Under the pieces are notes generated by a model, which was not told the origin of the DNA, searched no databases, and saw only the letters and a list, made by a program, of their open reading frames with translations. The position numbers were made by a program, and so were the translations under genes. This document shows positions 56,511 through 64,000 of a DNA stretch of 64,000 nt, piece after piece; positions within the stretch are counted from its first letter, which is position 1, and each line of letters starts with the position of its first letter. The DNA is from Brevibacterium daeguense (GTDB taxonomy: Bacteria; Actinomycetota; Actinomycetes; Actinomycetales; Brevibacteriaceae), in contig NZ_JAJTWW010000001.1 in the NCBI RefSeq assembly GCF_021729135.1, positions 656,464 through 720,463 of the forward strand. Reading direction: 5' to 3'.

Positions 56511-59500
56511 CCGGACTCCGCCGACAGCCGCAGCGCTGGCATCGCCGCAGGGGCGCCGTGCGCTGTGGCTGCTCGGCTTCATCGCCTGCCTGAAGGCGCT
56601 TGGTCTGATCCTCGTCGCCGAGGGCATCGCCATGGGTGTCGTCGATCTGATCCGCGACGAGCCGATCAGGACCGCTGTGACTCTGGGCGCGCTCGGGGCC
56701 CTCGTCCGCGCAGGGGCCGTCTGGGCGTCCCGGACGGTCGGCGCGCGGGCGGCAGTCGGTGTCAAGACCGAACTGCGCCGAGCGCTCGTCGGCCGCGTAT
56801 TCGCGGGGTCCGGGCGGGACATGCCGTTGTCGGACGGGGCGCTGACCCTGGCGGCAACCCGATCGCTCGACGATCTCGATGACTACTTCACCTCGGTGCT
56901 GCCCGCGCTGACCGGTTCGGCGGCGATCCCATTGCTCATCACGGCCCGCATCGTCTTCACGGACTGGGTGAGCGCGGTGATCCTCGTCCTGACGCTGCCG
57001 CTCGTCCCGTACTTCATGGTGCTCATCGGCAAGTACACCGCCGACAGGGTCAGCGACGCGACGATCTCGCTGGACCGGCTGTCGACGAACCTGGTCGAAC
57101 TCGCCCGCGGCCTGCCGGTGCTCGTCGGCCTGGGCAGGGTGGTGGCCCAGACCACAGCGCTGCGGGCGATGAGCCAGACCTACCGAGACACGACCATGCA
57201 GACGCTGAAAGTGGCGTTCATCAGCGCCCTCGCGCTCGAGTTCATCGCGACGATCTCGGTGGCCGTGGTCGCCGTCTTCATCGGTGTGCGGCTGGTGTAC
57301 GGCCAGATGGAGCTGCAGGACGGTCTGTTCGCCCTCATCCTCGCTCCCGAGTGCTTCCTGCCGCTGCGTCAGCTGGGCGCGGCCTTCCACTCCACGGAGA
57401 ACGGCATCGCCGCCTTCGAGCGGATCAAGGGCCTCATCGCGCGTCCCACGGCCCCCGCACGGACAGCTCCCGCAGAGGCCGGGGATGCCATCACGATCGA
57501 TGACCTCTCGGTCCGCTATGCCGATCGGCAGGTGCCGGCCCTGGGGCTGCTGGACGCGAGGATTCCGTCAGCGGGGGTGACGGTGCTGCGCGGTCCGTCC
57601 GGCGCCGGGAAGTCGACTCTCCTCGGAGTGCTCGCGGGGCTGGTCCGGGAAGATGAGGGCTGCGCGATCACGGGAACGGTCCGCGGGGTGCCCGCCCCCG
57701 TCGCGTACGCAGGGCAGAACCCCCGCACCTTCGCGCCCACCGTCGGAGAGGAGCTGCGACTTTACGGGCCGCCCGAGTGCAGCGAGACTCAGCTGCAGCA
57801 GTGCCTCGACCGAGCAGCGCTCGCAGTGCCGCTGAGTGCCCCGTGTGCGGCGCTGAGCCCCGGCGAGCAGCGTCGGCTGGCACTGGCCCGGGTGTTCGCC
57901 GCGGTGGCCGCGGGCGCGCGCCTCGTCCTCGTTGACGAGCCCACCGCTCACCTCGACGCAGACTCCGCCCGGCGAGTTCGGGAGAGCCTCGGTGCCGTCT
58001 CCGCCGAGGTGCCCGTCGTGGCAGCCACCCACGATCAGCGGCTCATCGATGCGGCCGCTCATATCGTTGACATCGCTCCCGCCGCGGCCGCAGGCGCGCC
58101 GCTCGCGGACGCGGCCGAGGCGGCACCGCTTGCAGTGGCGATGCAGGCCCAGCCCAGCGGCACTGCCGGCAGCTCCGGCATCGTTGTGTCGACTCGTGCG
58201 GAATCGAGCAATGGTGCGACGACGCCGGACGGGTCGACACGGGACGCGACCCGTGGCGTCGGCGAGCGCGCCTCGGCAGACGCCGCTGCGTCCGGCGCCG
58301 CTTCGGCAGACGCCGCTGTGTTCGACGGATCCCGGGCATCCGAAGCTTCAGCCGCGGCAGTCTCGGGAGATGGAGCGGCGGCCCCGGCCGCAGTGCCGGC
58401 CGTCGGTCAGATGGGACCGGACACCGATCCAGCGGCACCTTCCGAGGAGTCGCAGTCGGTGCCGCTGGTGACCGCCTGGCGGCGGCTCGTCCGGGCAGTC
58501 GACCTGCGTTCGCCGAAGATGCTGCTCGCGGTGCTGTGCGGAGTCGCAGCCGTAGCGGCCGGGGCTGCTCTGACCGGCGTCTCCGCCTGGCTCATCGTCT
58601 ACGCCTCCAGGCAGCCGCCGATCATGTACCTGCTGGTGGCGATCGTCGGAGTCCGCTTCTTCGGGCTGTCCCGCTCCGTGCTCAAATACCTCGAGCGGCT
58701 GGTGCTGCACGACGCGGTGCTGAGCTCGCTGGCCGACCTGCGGGAGCGGATCTGGCTGGCATTCGCCCGGATGGGAACCGCCAACCGGGCCCTGCTGCGC
58801 GGAGAGGTCGCCCTGAGTCGGCTGATCGCCGACGTCGACGACATCAGGGATCTTGCGCCGCGCGTGGTGCTCCCGCCGATCGTCGCCGTCGTTGTGGCCG
58901 TGGCCGCGGTGGTGACCCTGGGCCTGATCCACCCGGCCGCTGCAGTGCTGATGGCCGTTGCGGCGGTGCTGTGCCTGGTGCTCGCCCCCGCGCTGACGCT
59001 GTGGGCCGACGGGCACGCGACGAGCGCGCGTCTGCGCTCCCGCAATGTCGTGCTGTCGGATCTCGCGGCCCTGCTCTGGGCCCGCGAAGACCTGCTGGTC
59101 GGGGGCAGCGCACCGCGCGCCGTCCGCCGCTTCCTGCGCGCCGATGCGCTCGCCGGAAGCCAGGAGGCAGCAGCGCTGCGCGCAACCGGCATCGGTGAGG
59201 CGGTGATCACTCTGCTCGGCGTGCTGGCCGGCGTGCTGATGCTTCCGGTGCTGGCCGGATCGGTCAGCGCCGGTGAGCTCAGCGGAGAACTCCTGGCGGT
59301 CGCCGTCCTCTTGCCCCTGGCCCTCATCGACTGCTTCATCGACTCGCTGGCGGCACTGCAGCAGTGGCCGGCGCTGCGCCAGGTGCTGGGGCGGGTCACG
59401 GAGTTGGACGACACCACCGCACCGGAGGATCTCGGCGGTGACAACGGCCCCGATGAGATCGGCGACCTGGAGCTGCGTGATCTGGCAGCGCGCTGGCCGG

Positions 59501-60102
59501 GTGCGGAGGCCGAGGCGTTCAGCGGCGTCAGCACTCGCCTGGAGACCGGCGAGTGGCTGGCCGTCACGGGACCGTCCGGCTCGGGCAAGACGACGCTGGT
59601 CAGCGTCCTCCTTCGATTCCTGAACCCCAGCCGTGGGGAGTACCGGATCAACGGGGAGCCGACCGCCGAGCTGCTGCCGATGGATCTTGCCGGGCTGATC
59701 TCCTGGTGCCCCCAGGAGGCCCACGTGTTCGACTCCAGTCTGCGAGCGAATCTGCTGGTGAGCCGACCCAAGGACGACGCGCCCGACGAGGAGGAGCTGC
59801 ACGCCGTGCTCGATCGAGTGGGCCTGGGTGAGCTGGCTGCGGATGTCGGCATGGATGCGAAGATCGGCGCCTCGGGGGCCCACCTGTCGGGAGGTCAGCG
59901 GCAACGGCTGGCCGTCGCCCGGACTCTCCTGGCTCGAGCGGATGTGATCGTGCTGGACGAACCGACCGCACACCTGGATCAGGAGATGTCGTCAGCGCTG
60001 ATGGGCGATCTGCGGACCGGCCTCGGCGACACGAGCGTCGTGCTCGTCACTCACGACGAGGGGATCGTCAAGCCGGATGACCGGCGGGTCCGGCTCGGGT
60101 GA
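56503..60102 (+). CDS. cydDC: Fused thiol-reductant ABC exporter CydDC
   Basis: This roughly 1199-residue single chain holds both halves of the CydDC exporter, needed to assemble cytochrome bd by exporting glutathione-like thiols and haem-linked reductant. The CydD half has six helices and an ATPase with RGPSGAGKSTLLGVLAGL and LSPGEQRRLALARVFAA. Its signature is SPGEQ instead of SGGQ. An Ala/Ser/Asp-rich linker of about 130 residues joins it to the CydC half, which has six helices and a canonical ATPase: TGPSGSGKTTLVSVLLRF, LSGGQRQRLAVARTLL, VIVLDEPTAHLD. Start choice is open: GTG 56503 overlaps cydB by 8 bases, ATG 56473 by 38. Confidence 0.94.
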   Translation: MSDRTPPTAAALASPQGRRALWLLGFIACLKALGLILVAEGIAMGVVDLIRDEPIRTAVTLGALGALVRAGAVWASRTVGARAAVGVKTELRRALVGRVFAGSGRDMPLSDGALTLAATRSLDDLDDYFTSVLPALTGSAAIPLLITARIVFTDWVSAVILVLTLPLVPYFMVLIGKYTADRVSDATISLDRLSTNLVELARGLPVLVGLGRVVAQTTALRAMSQTYRDTTMQTLKVAFISALALEFIATISVAVVAVFIGVRLVYGQMELQDGLFALILAPECFLPLRQLGAAFHSTENGIAAFERIKGLIARPTAPARTAPAEAGDAITIDDLSVRYADRQVPALGLLDARIPSAGVTVLRGPSGAGKSTLLGVLAGLVREDEGCAITGTVRGVPAPVAYAGQNPRTFAPTVGEELRLYGPPECSETQLQQCLDRAALAVPLSAPCAALSPGEQRRLALARVFAAVAAGARLVLVDEPTAHLDADSARRVRESLGAVSAEVPVVAATHDQRLIDAAAHIVDIAPAAAAGAPLADAAEAAPLAVAMQAQPSGTAGSSGIVVSTRAESSNGATTPDGSTRDATRGVGERASADAAASGAASADAAVFDGSRASEASAAAVSGDGAAAPAAVPAVGQMGPDTDPAAPSEESQSVPLVTAWRRLVRAVDLRSPKMLLAVLCGVAAVAAGAALTGVSAWLIVYASRQPPIMYLLVAIVGVRFFGLSRSVLKYLERLVLHDAVLSSLADLRERIWLAFARMGTANRALLRGEVALSRLIADVDDIRDLAPRVVLPPIVAVVVAVAAVVTLGLIHPAAAVLMAVAAVLCLVLAPALTLWADGHATSARLRSRNVVLSDLAALLWAREDLLVGGSAPRAVRRFLRADALAGSQEAAALRATGIGEAVITLLGVLAGVLMLPVLAGSVSAGELSGELLAVAVLLPLALIDCFIDSLAALQQWPALRQVLGRVTELDDTTAPEDLGGDNGPDEIGDLELRDLAARWPGAEAEAFSGVSTRLETGEWLAVTGPSGSGKTTLVSVLLRFLNPSRGEYRINGEPTAELLPMDLAGLISWCPQEAHVFDSSLRANLLVSRPKDDAPDEEELHAVLDRVGLGELAADVGMDAKIGASGAHLSGGQRQRLAVARTLLARADVIVLDEPTAHLDQEMSSALMGDLRTGLGDTSVVLVTHDEGIVKPDDRRVRLG

Positions 60103-60194
60103 GGCAACCGGTCGCGCCCGCGTGCGGCAGCCGGTCGCGCTCGGGTGAGGCAGCCGGTCGCGCCCGCGTGCGGCAGCCGGTCGCGGGCGGGTGC
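60103..60194 (+). repeat. 23-bp tandem repeat after cydDC (four units)
   Basis: Four near-identical 23-bp units start at 60103, 60126, 60149 and 60172, with the shared core GGCANCCGGTCGCG and only the last 7-9 bases varying. The coding end of cydDC just before (60080-60102) looks like a decayed extra unit, so the stop codon lies within the array. The block fills the gap between convergent cydDC and sepH. Confidence 0.8.
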
Positions 60195-60223
60195 GTCGGG
60201 CAGGCCGCGCCCGGACGAGGCGA

Positions 60224-61444
60224 TCAGTCCCGCTTGGATCCGAACATGATCTCTTCCCAGCTGGGGACGGAGGACCGGCCCTTCTTGCGGGGGGCGTCGG
60301 AGTCCTCCGGGCGGGGTATCGGCTGGGTGGCGCTGTGGTCTCCGGAGACGCCCGGCTCGTCGAGCAGGGAAAGCTGATCAGCTCCGACTCCGTCCTCGTC
60401 CTGAACTCCGCCCTCGGCCCGAACTCCGTCCTCGTCCTGCATCACCGATGTGTGCGGGGCCGCCTGATGCGCACCGCCGGGTCCGCCTGATCCCAGCTCC
60501 GAGGCGTGCTGGAGGCCGGGCTCTGCCGGAAGCGGGAACACACCTGCATCCCTGGCCTCCTCGGGAGCGCTCAGAGCAGTGTGGGCGCCGTCGGGCTGCC
60601 GCTCGGGCGCCTCGGGAACGGCATGGAGCACGCCATGGCGCGACACCGCGGGAGCGTGGTGGGGACGGCCGTGCTCGCCGAGGGCGTCGGGGGACTCCGC
60701 AGCGGTCGTCGCGTGCCGACCCCGGCGACGCCTGAGACTTTCCAGAATCCGGTCGGTCTCCGCAACGTGGCTGCCGCGGGGCGATTCCTCGTGGAGCTGG
60801 GTGCGGCCCTCCTCGGCCTCGATGTTGTACACGCGTTCGGACCCCGTGCCGAAGTTCGGGATCGGGCCGGAATCGCTGGGGCCTGCATCCGACAGCCATC
60901 GCGCTTCGTCGTCGAGCGGCGAGATCGAGCCGCGTGCGTATTCCCACCCGGCGGCCCTCTCCTTGTCCGCAGCGATGAACCGCAGCTGGACGTACCAGGT
61001 TCCGGAGTCCTTCTTCCACGCGTCCCAGACCATGGTGCCCAGATTGACGTCGCGCATCCGGAGTCGCTCTTCGCACAGAGTCGTCAGCTGCTTCGGCTCG
61101 CCGCTGGGGTCGTTCTCCGGATAGACGAGGCAGCGCCCGGCACGGTGTGCGATGTGCGCCCGCTCGGCGAGCACCGGTCCTTCGTAGACCTGAATGTGCT
61201 CCAGGGCGGCGCCGGTGGTCTGAGCAACCTCCTCGGCGTTCATTCCCGACCGGATCAGCGCCTGGATGTCCTTGGGGCGCACCGGCTCGTCGGCGGCACG
61301 AATCTGCGCCAGACGAGCACGGTCCCGCCGAACAGCGGCATACAGGCTCTCATCGATGGGCAGCAGGTAGTCGTTGCCGGCTCCATCCGTGAGGAGGAGG
61401 TGCTCTTCGTCGTCGTGCACCCCGCGCAGCGTCAGCTCCGTCAT
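60224..61444 (-). CDS. sepH: Septation protein SepH (DUF3071)
   Basis: This 406-residue actinobacterial division protein stimulates FtsZ assembly. The N-terminal DUF3071 part starts MTELTLRGVHDDEEHLLLTD and includes RPKDIQALIRSGMNAEEVAQTTG, a helix-turn-helix-like region (about residues 60-90) that contacts FtsZ in Streptomyces. The long middle and end are disordered. The C-terminus has the family motif RSSVPSWEEIMFGSK. The frame opens 14 codons earlier, but ATG 61444 is the conserved start and has GGAGG before it. It is divergent from hemH and convergent with cydDC. Confidence 0.93.
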   Translation of the reverse strand: MTELTLRGVHDDEEHLLLTDGAGNDYLLPIDESLYAAVRRDRARLAQIRAADEPVRPKDIQALIRSGMNAEEVAQTTGAALEHIQVYEGPVLAERAHIAHRAGRCLVYPENDPSGEPKQLTTLCEERLRMRDVNLGTMVWDAWKKDSGTWYVQLRFIAADKERAAGWEYARGSISPLDDEARWLSDAGPSDSGPIPNFGTGSERVYNIEAEEGRTQLHEESPRGSHVAETDRILESLRRRRGRHATTAAESPDALGEHGRPHHAPAVSRHGVLHAVPEAPERQPDGAHTALSAPEEARDAGVFPLPAEPGLQHASELGSGGPGGAHQAAPHTSVMQDEDGVRAEGGVQDEDGVGADQLSLLDEPGVSGDHSATQPIPRPEDSDAPRKKGRSSVPSWEEIMFGSKRD

Positions 61445-61689
61445 TTGCCTCAACCTCCAGTCATGGCCTTTGAGAGATCGTTTCACGAACTCCGTGTGCT
61501 TTGTGGTAAGAGCACGGGCGAGTCGCTCGGGGGGCGGGGAGTCGAGCGGCTATTCAGTGGGGGAGCCCGAGGGGCGATTCACCGAGCGTTGCCTCACCGG
61601 GCGCCGGGGAGGTCATCGAGCGGGCAGCCGAGTGCTGAGACTCGACCTCTCGCCGACTTGCCCGAGGCGTCGGCCGGTCCCCGAATCGC

Positions 61690-61705
61690 TAGACTGGGCA
61701 CCGTG
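61690..61705 (+). promoter_or_regulatory. -10 box TAGACT placed for a leaderless hemH
   Basis: TAGACT at 61690-61695 is followed after 7 bases by the GTG start at 61703, and there is no ribosome site between. The geometry matches the sites upstream of 6432 and 39692. Confidence 0.55.
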
Positions 61706-62830
61706 AATGCTTCCAGTCTCGCGCCTTTCGACGCGCTCGTCCTGATGTCCTTCGGCGGTCCCGAATCCGAAGCGGAGGTGCTGCCCTTCCTGCAGAACGT
61801 GACTCGCGGCAGGGGGATTCCTGACGAGAGGCTCGTCGAGGTGGGCGAGCACTACTACATGTTCGGCGGCAAGTCACCGATCAACGACCAGAATCGGGCG
61901 CTGCTGGCGGCGATGAAGGAAGAGCTCGACGCCCGGGGCATCGACATCCCCGCTGTGTGGGGCAACCGGAACTGGGCGCCCTACCTCACCGACGTGCTGC
62001 GCGACGAGCATGCGAACAACGGCCACACCAGGTTCCTGGCCGTGGACACCTCGGCGTACTCCAGCTACTCATCATGCCGGCAGTACCGCGAGGACTATCA
62101 CATGACCACCGAGGCGCTGGCCGAAGAGGGCATCCGAATCGAGATCGACAAGGTTCGGCAGTACTTCAACCACCCCGGGTTCGCGCAGGCCGAGCTCGAA
62201 TGCGTCCGTGAGGGGATCGCCGACTTCACCGCCGAGGTCGGGACCCTGGACCGCAGCAAGCACCGTGTGCTGTTCGTCACCCACTCCATCCCGAACACGA
62301 TGCAGGATGCTTCGGCGGTGATGACGCGCGGGTACCAGGCCCAGCACGAGGACCTCATCGAATGGATCGGCGGTCAGCTCGGTGACGAGCTGCCCCTGGC
62401 CTCGGAGCTCGTCTACTGCTCCCGTTCGGGTGCCCCGCACATCCCGTGGCTCGAGCCCGACGTCAATGACCGGATGGCCGAGCTCAAGGAGCAGGGCGTC
62501 GAGGGCGTCATGGTGGTGCCCATCGGCTTCGTCTCCGACCACATGGAGGTCAAGTACGACCTCGACACGGAAGCTGCTGAGACCGCGCAGGAGCTCGGTC
62601 TGGCGTACACCCGCGCCGCCACCGTCGGCACCAGACCGGCCTTTGTCGGCGGACTGATCGACCTGGCGCTGGAGCGCGCGGCCCAGGTGCGGGGCGAGGA
62701 TGTCGAGGCGCCCGCCGTGACCAGCGAGGGGCCGCTCGGTCCCGGCAGCGGGGCCTGCTCGATCGAATGCTGCCGCGGCAAGTCGGACAAGCCGGTGCTT
62801 CCGCAGTGGGAGGCTGCTGCCGCTCGCTGA
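61703..62830 (+). CDS. hemH: Ferrochelatase (coproporphyrin ferrochelatase, CpfC type)
   Basis: This 375-residue enzyme inserts ferrous iron into coproporphyrin III in actinobacteria. Conserved parts are FDALVLMSFGGPESEAEVLPFL, YYMFGGKSPINDQN, VLFVTHSIPNTM with the catalytic His, and VVPIGFVSDHMEVKYDLDTE with the conserved Glu. Cysteines at SSYSSCRQY and the C-terminal GACSIECCRGKSDKP fit the [2Fe-2S] cluster known in actinobacterial ferrochelatases. The frame is open far upstream, antisense to sepH; GTG 61703 is chosen because homology starts there and a -10 box precedes it by 7 bases. Haem made here could serve cytochrome bd, encoded about 1.6 kb upstream. Confidence 0.94.
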   Translation: MNASSLAPFDALVLMSFGGPESEAEVLPFLQNVTRGRGIPDERLVEVGEHYYMFGGKSPINDQNRALLAAMKEELDARGIDIPAVWGNRNWAPYLTDVLRDEHANNGHTRFLAVDTSAYSSYSSCRQYREDYHMTTEALAEEGIRIEIDKVRQYFNHPGFAQAELECVREGIADFTAEVGTLDRSKHRVLFVTHSIPNTMQDASAVMTRGYQAQHEDLIEWIGGQLGDELPLASELVYCSRSGAPHIPWLEPDVNDRMAELKEQGVEGVMVVPIGFVSDHMEVKYDLDTEAAETAQELGLAYTRAATVGTRPAFVGGLIDLALERAAQVRGEDVEAPAVTSEGPLGPGSGACSIECCRGKSDKPVLPQWEAAAAR

Positions 62831-63181
62831 GCTGCAGTCGCCCGCTCAAGGGAGCGGCCCCGTTTGATGACCTTGAACTGCCCCCAGCGGTGACCTGGAC
62901 CGGGCAGCGAAAGAGGCCGGAGCCTTCGGGGCTCCGGCCTCTTCTTCTGCGCCCTGCACGGCGGTGCGCGGGCCCGCGCAGGGGCGCGAGGCCTGGACGG
63001 GCCGGCAACGCCCAGGAATGGCGTGAGAGAACCGGAGCGGGTGCGGGCGAAACGTTGCCGTCGGGGTCACAGATCGACTGTGCTTCGCAGGTCGACTGTG
63101 CGCGGTGACCGCAGCCGTCGCTGCGGCGGCATCCACACCACCGCTGATGAATCGGCATCGATGCAGTGAGCTGGGGGCTGC
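62831..63181 (+). other. Intergenic region after hemH (351 bp)
   Basis: It contains the hemH terminator (62911-62943). The remaining 240 bases to the small minus-strand gene show no recognisable gene, repeat or promoter; the open frames there are typical GC-rich shadows. Confidence 0.6.
62911..62943 (+). terminator. Terminator hairpin after hemH
   Basis: AAGAGGCCGGAGCC (62911-62924) pairs perfectly with 62930-62943 around the loop TTCGG, forming a 14-bp stem. The pyrimidine-rich CTTCT follows. It lies 80 bases after the hemH stop. Confidence 0.75.
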
Positions 63182-63412
63182 TCAGGCGCGATCGTCCCCG
63201 ACTTCGATGACGGGGATCGCGCCGGTCTCCACCTGGAGCACCCGCTGCATCTCCTCGGTGTCCACGTCGTTGCGCTCCGCGAGACCGATCAGTCCCTCGA
63301 GCTCACCGATGAGGGAGTCGACCGCAAGGTCGTTCTCCTCCCTGCGGGCCTCGGAGATGAGTGCGCGCAGGGCCGCAGTGTGCTTCTGCAGCTCGTCCTC
63401 GAAATGGCTCAT
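63182..63412 (-). CDS. Small acidic helical protein of unknown function
   Basis: This 76-residue protein starts MSHFEDELQKHTAALRAL and is mostly predicted helix with alternating charged and hydrophobic residues, ending in a short strand-like stretch IPVIEVGDDRA. No membrane segment or signal is present. It is judged real because GGAGGATG precedes the ATG at the right distance and the composition is protein-like (Glu/Asp/Leu-rich rather than Arg/Pro-rich as in shadow frames). The family is not recognised. It is divergent from the DUF4193 gene across 255 bases. Confidence 0.7.
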   Translation of the reverse strand: MSHFEDELQKHTAALRALISEARREENDLAVDSLIGELEGLIGLAERNDVDTEEMQRVLQVETGAIPVIEVGDDRA

Positions 63413-63565
63413 GTCACATCCTCCATCGAGCGCGGTACCCGCTCATCGTCATCGTCCAACCGTCATTGTGAGTTATTTTTCCAGATTGCACGAACCCTCG
63501 GAGCGCGCTGAGGGGAACCTCACGAGGGCATGAGATATATCACCTGCCGGATGCCCAAATCCTCC

Positions 63566-63594
63566 TTGCCAAATCATCAGGGGCAATGCAAAAT
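63566..63594 (+). promoter_or_regulatory. Candidate promoter of the DUF4193 gene
   Basis: TTGCCA at 63566-63571 and CAAAAT at 63589-63594 are separated by 17 bases within a stretch that is clearly AT-richer than its surroundings. Transcription would start about 67 bases before the ATG. Confidence 0.4.
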
Positions 63595-63667
63595 GCACTA
63601 GACATTGCACGGTGGTGCTCCACGGACCATCGCACCATCACGTACTCCCGGAGAGTGATTAGGCCAC

Positions 63668-63967
63668 ATGGCGACAGACTATGACGCGCCTCGTAAGCAG
63701 GACGAGGAACTCAACAGCGACTCCATCGAAGAGCTCAAGGCCCAGCGCACTCAGCAGCAGGCCAGCCAGGTCGACGAGGATGAAGCTGTTGCCGCCGAGG
63801 GATTCGAGCTTCCGGGGGCTGATCTCTCCAACGAAGAGCTGTCCGTCCGGGTTCTGCCCAAGCAGAACGACGAGTTCACCTGTATGGAGTGCTTCCTCGT
63901 TCGCCACCGCTCGCAGCTGGCGAGCGAAGAGGGCGGAGTGCCCATCTGCACTGACTGCGCCGGCTGA
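63668..63967 (+). CDS. DUF4193 zinc-ribbon-like small protein
   Basis: This 99-residue actinobacterial protein (homologue of M. tuberculosis Rv2699c) starts MATDYDAPRKQDEELNSDSI and has an acidic disordered first half. The conserved end has two cysteine pairs, CMEC and CTDC (FTCMECFLVRHRSQLA and VPICTDCAG), forming a likely zinc ribbon. Its role is unknown. In mycobacteria it also lies in the wider sigA neighbourhood; here the sigma factor is about 15 kb away. The leader has GGAGAG about 10 bases before the ATG. Confidence 0.92.
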   Translation: MATDYDAPRKQDEELNSDSIEELKAQRTQQQASQVDEDEAVAAEGFELPGADLSNEELSVRVLPKQNDEFTCMECFLVRHRSQLASEEGGVPICTDCAG

Positions 63968-63988
63968 GGATTCCTCTGCCTGCCCGCC

Positions 63989-63998
63989 GGGGGGGGGG
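63989..63998 (+). repeat. Run of ten G at the window end
   Basis: Ten consecutive G lie 11-2 bases from the last base. In a GC-rich genome this may be real, but a homopolymer right at an end often reflects a contig end or a sequencing artefact. Confidence 0.6.
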
Positions 63999-64000
63999 CG

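Noticed and set aside
60099..60377. Plus-strand open frame starting in the cydDC stop region
   Set aside because: It runs through a 23-bp repeat that is not a multiple of three and then antisense to sepH.

Overview
The window is about 64 kb of GC-rich DNA from an actinobacterial chromosome. The gene content fits a Micrococcales-type organism such as Brevibacterium, although the genus is an inference. Supporting signs are Wag31/DivIVA, SepF, SepH and an HelD of the actinobacterial kind; a dcw cluster without ftsA; DUF3040, DUF4192 and DUF4193 proteins; a fused CydDC; many GTG starts with some apparently leaderless; and a meso-DAP-type MurE motif (DNPR). No rRNA, tRNA, insertion sequence, prophage or CRISPR array was found. 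The window looks like conserved core chromosome, so the novelty is mostly in intergenic regulatory structure.

Layout. 1-10.4 kb: bifunctional nuclease, DAHP synthase (aroG), threonine aldolase, a PASTA kinase (PknL-like) coupled to a LysM/transglycosylase gene, a divergent homologue of the PknL substrate Rv2175c, polyprenyl diphosphate synthase plus a lipoprotein, DNA polymerase IV and a DUF3040 protein. 10.6-15.0 kb (minus): a moxR-DUF58-transglutaminase operon. 15.0-15.5 kb: a 495-bp divergent intergenic region full of GTGGNG boxes on both strands. 15.5-34.1 kb: the complete division and cell-wall (dcw) cluster mraZ-rsmH-ftsL-ftsI-murE-murF-mraY-murD-ftsW-murG-murC-ftsQ-ftsZ-pgeF-sepF-yggT-divIVA, with no yggS between pgeF and sepF. 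34.4-41.6 kb: lspA-rluD, dnaE, and hisD-nrdR followed by a terminator that may belong to a small RNA.

41.6-50.0 kb: helD, a spermidine-synthase-like protein, a DUF4192 protein, the principal sigma factor with a SigR-type promoter upstream, a VOC protein and a Rv3717-like amidase. 50.1-60.2 kb: parE, a BlaI/M56-peptidase pair, and divergently cydA-cydB-cydDC, with twin BlaI-like operators between them. 60.2-64 kb: sepH, coproporphyrin ferrochelatase, a small acidic protein and a DUF4193 protein.

How the genes work together. Most of the window builds and divides the cell envelope: precursor synthesis (murC-F, mraY, murG), septal synthesis (ftsW, ftsI, ftsL, ftsQ), Z-ring and pole organisation (ftsZ, sepF, sepH, divIVA), remodelling (LysM transglycosylase, amidase) and sensing (PASTA kinase and its putative DNA-binding substrate). 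A second theme is respiration and haem: cytochrome bd, its CydDC exporter and ferrochelatase. The strongest candidates for undescribed biology are the GTGGNG box array between moxR and mraZ, a possible BlaI/M56 switch on cytochrome bd, a two-hairpin RNA between mraZ and rsmH, and a candidate small RNA after nrdR.
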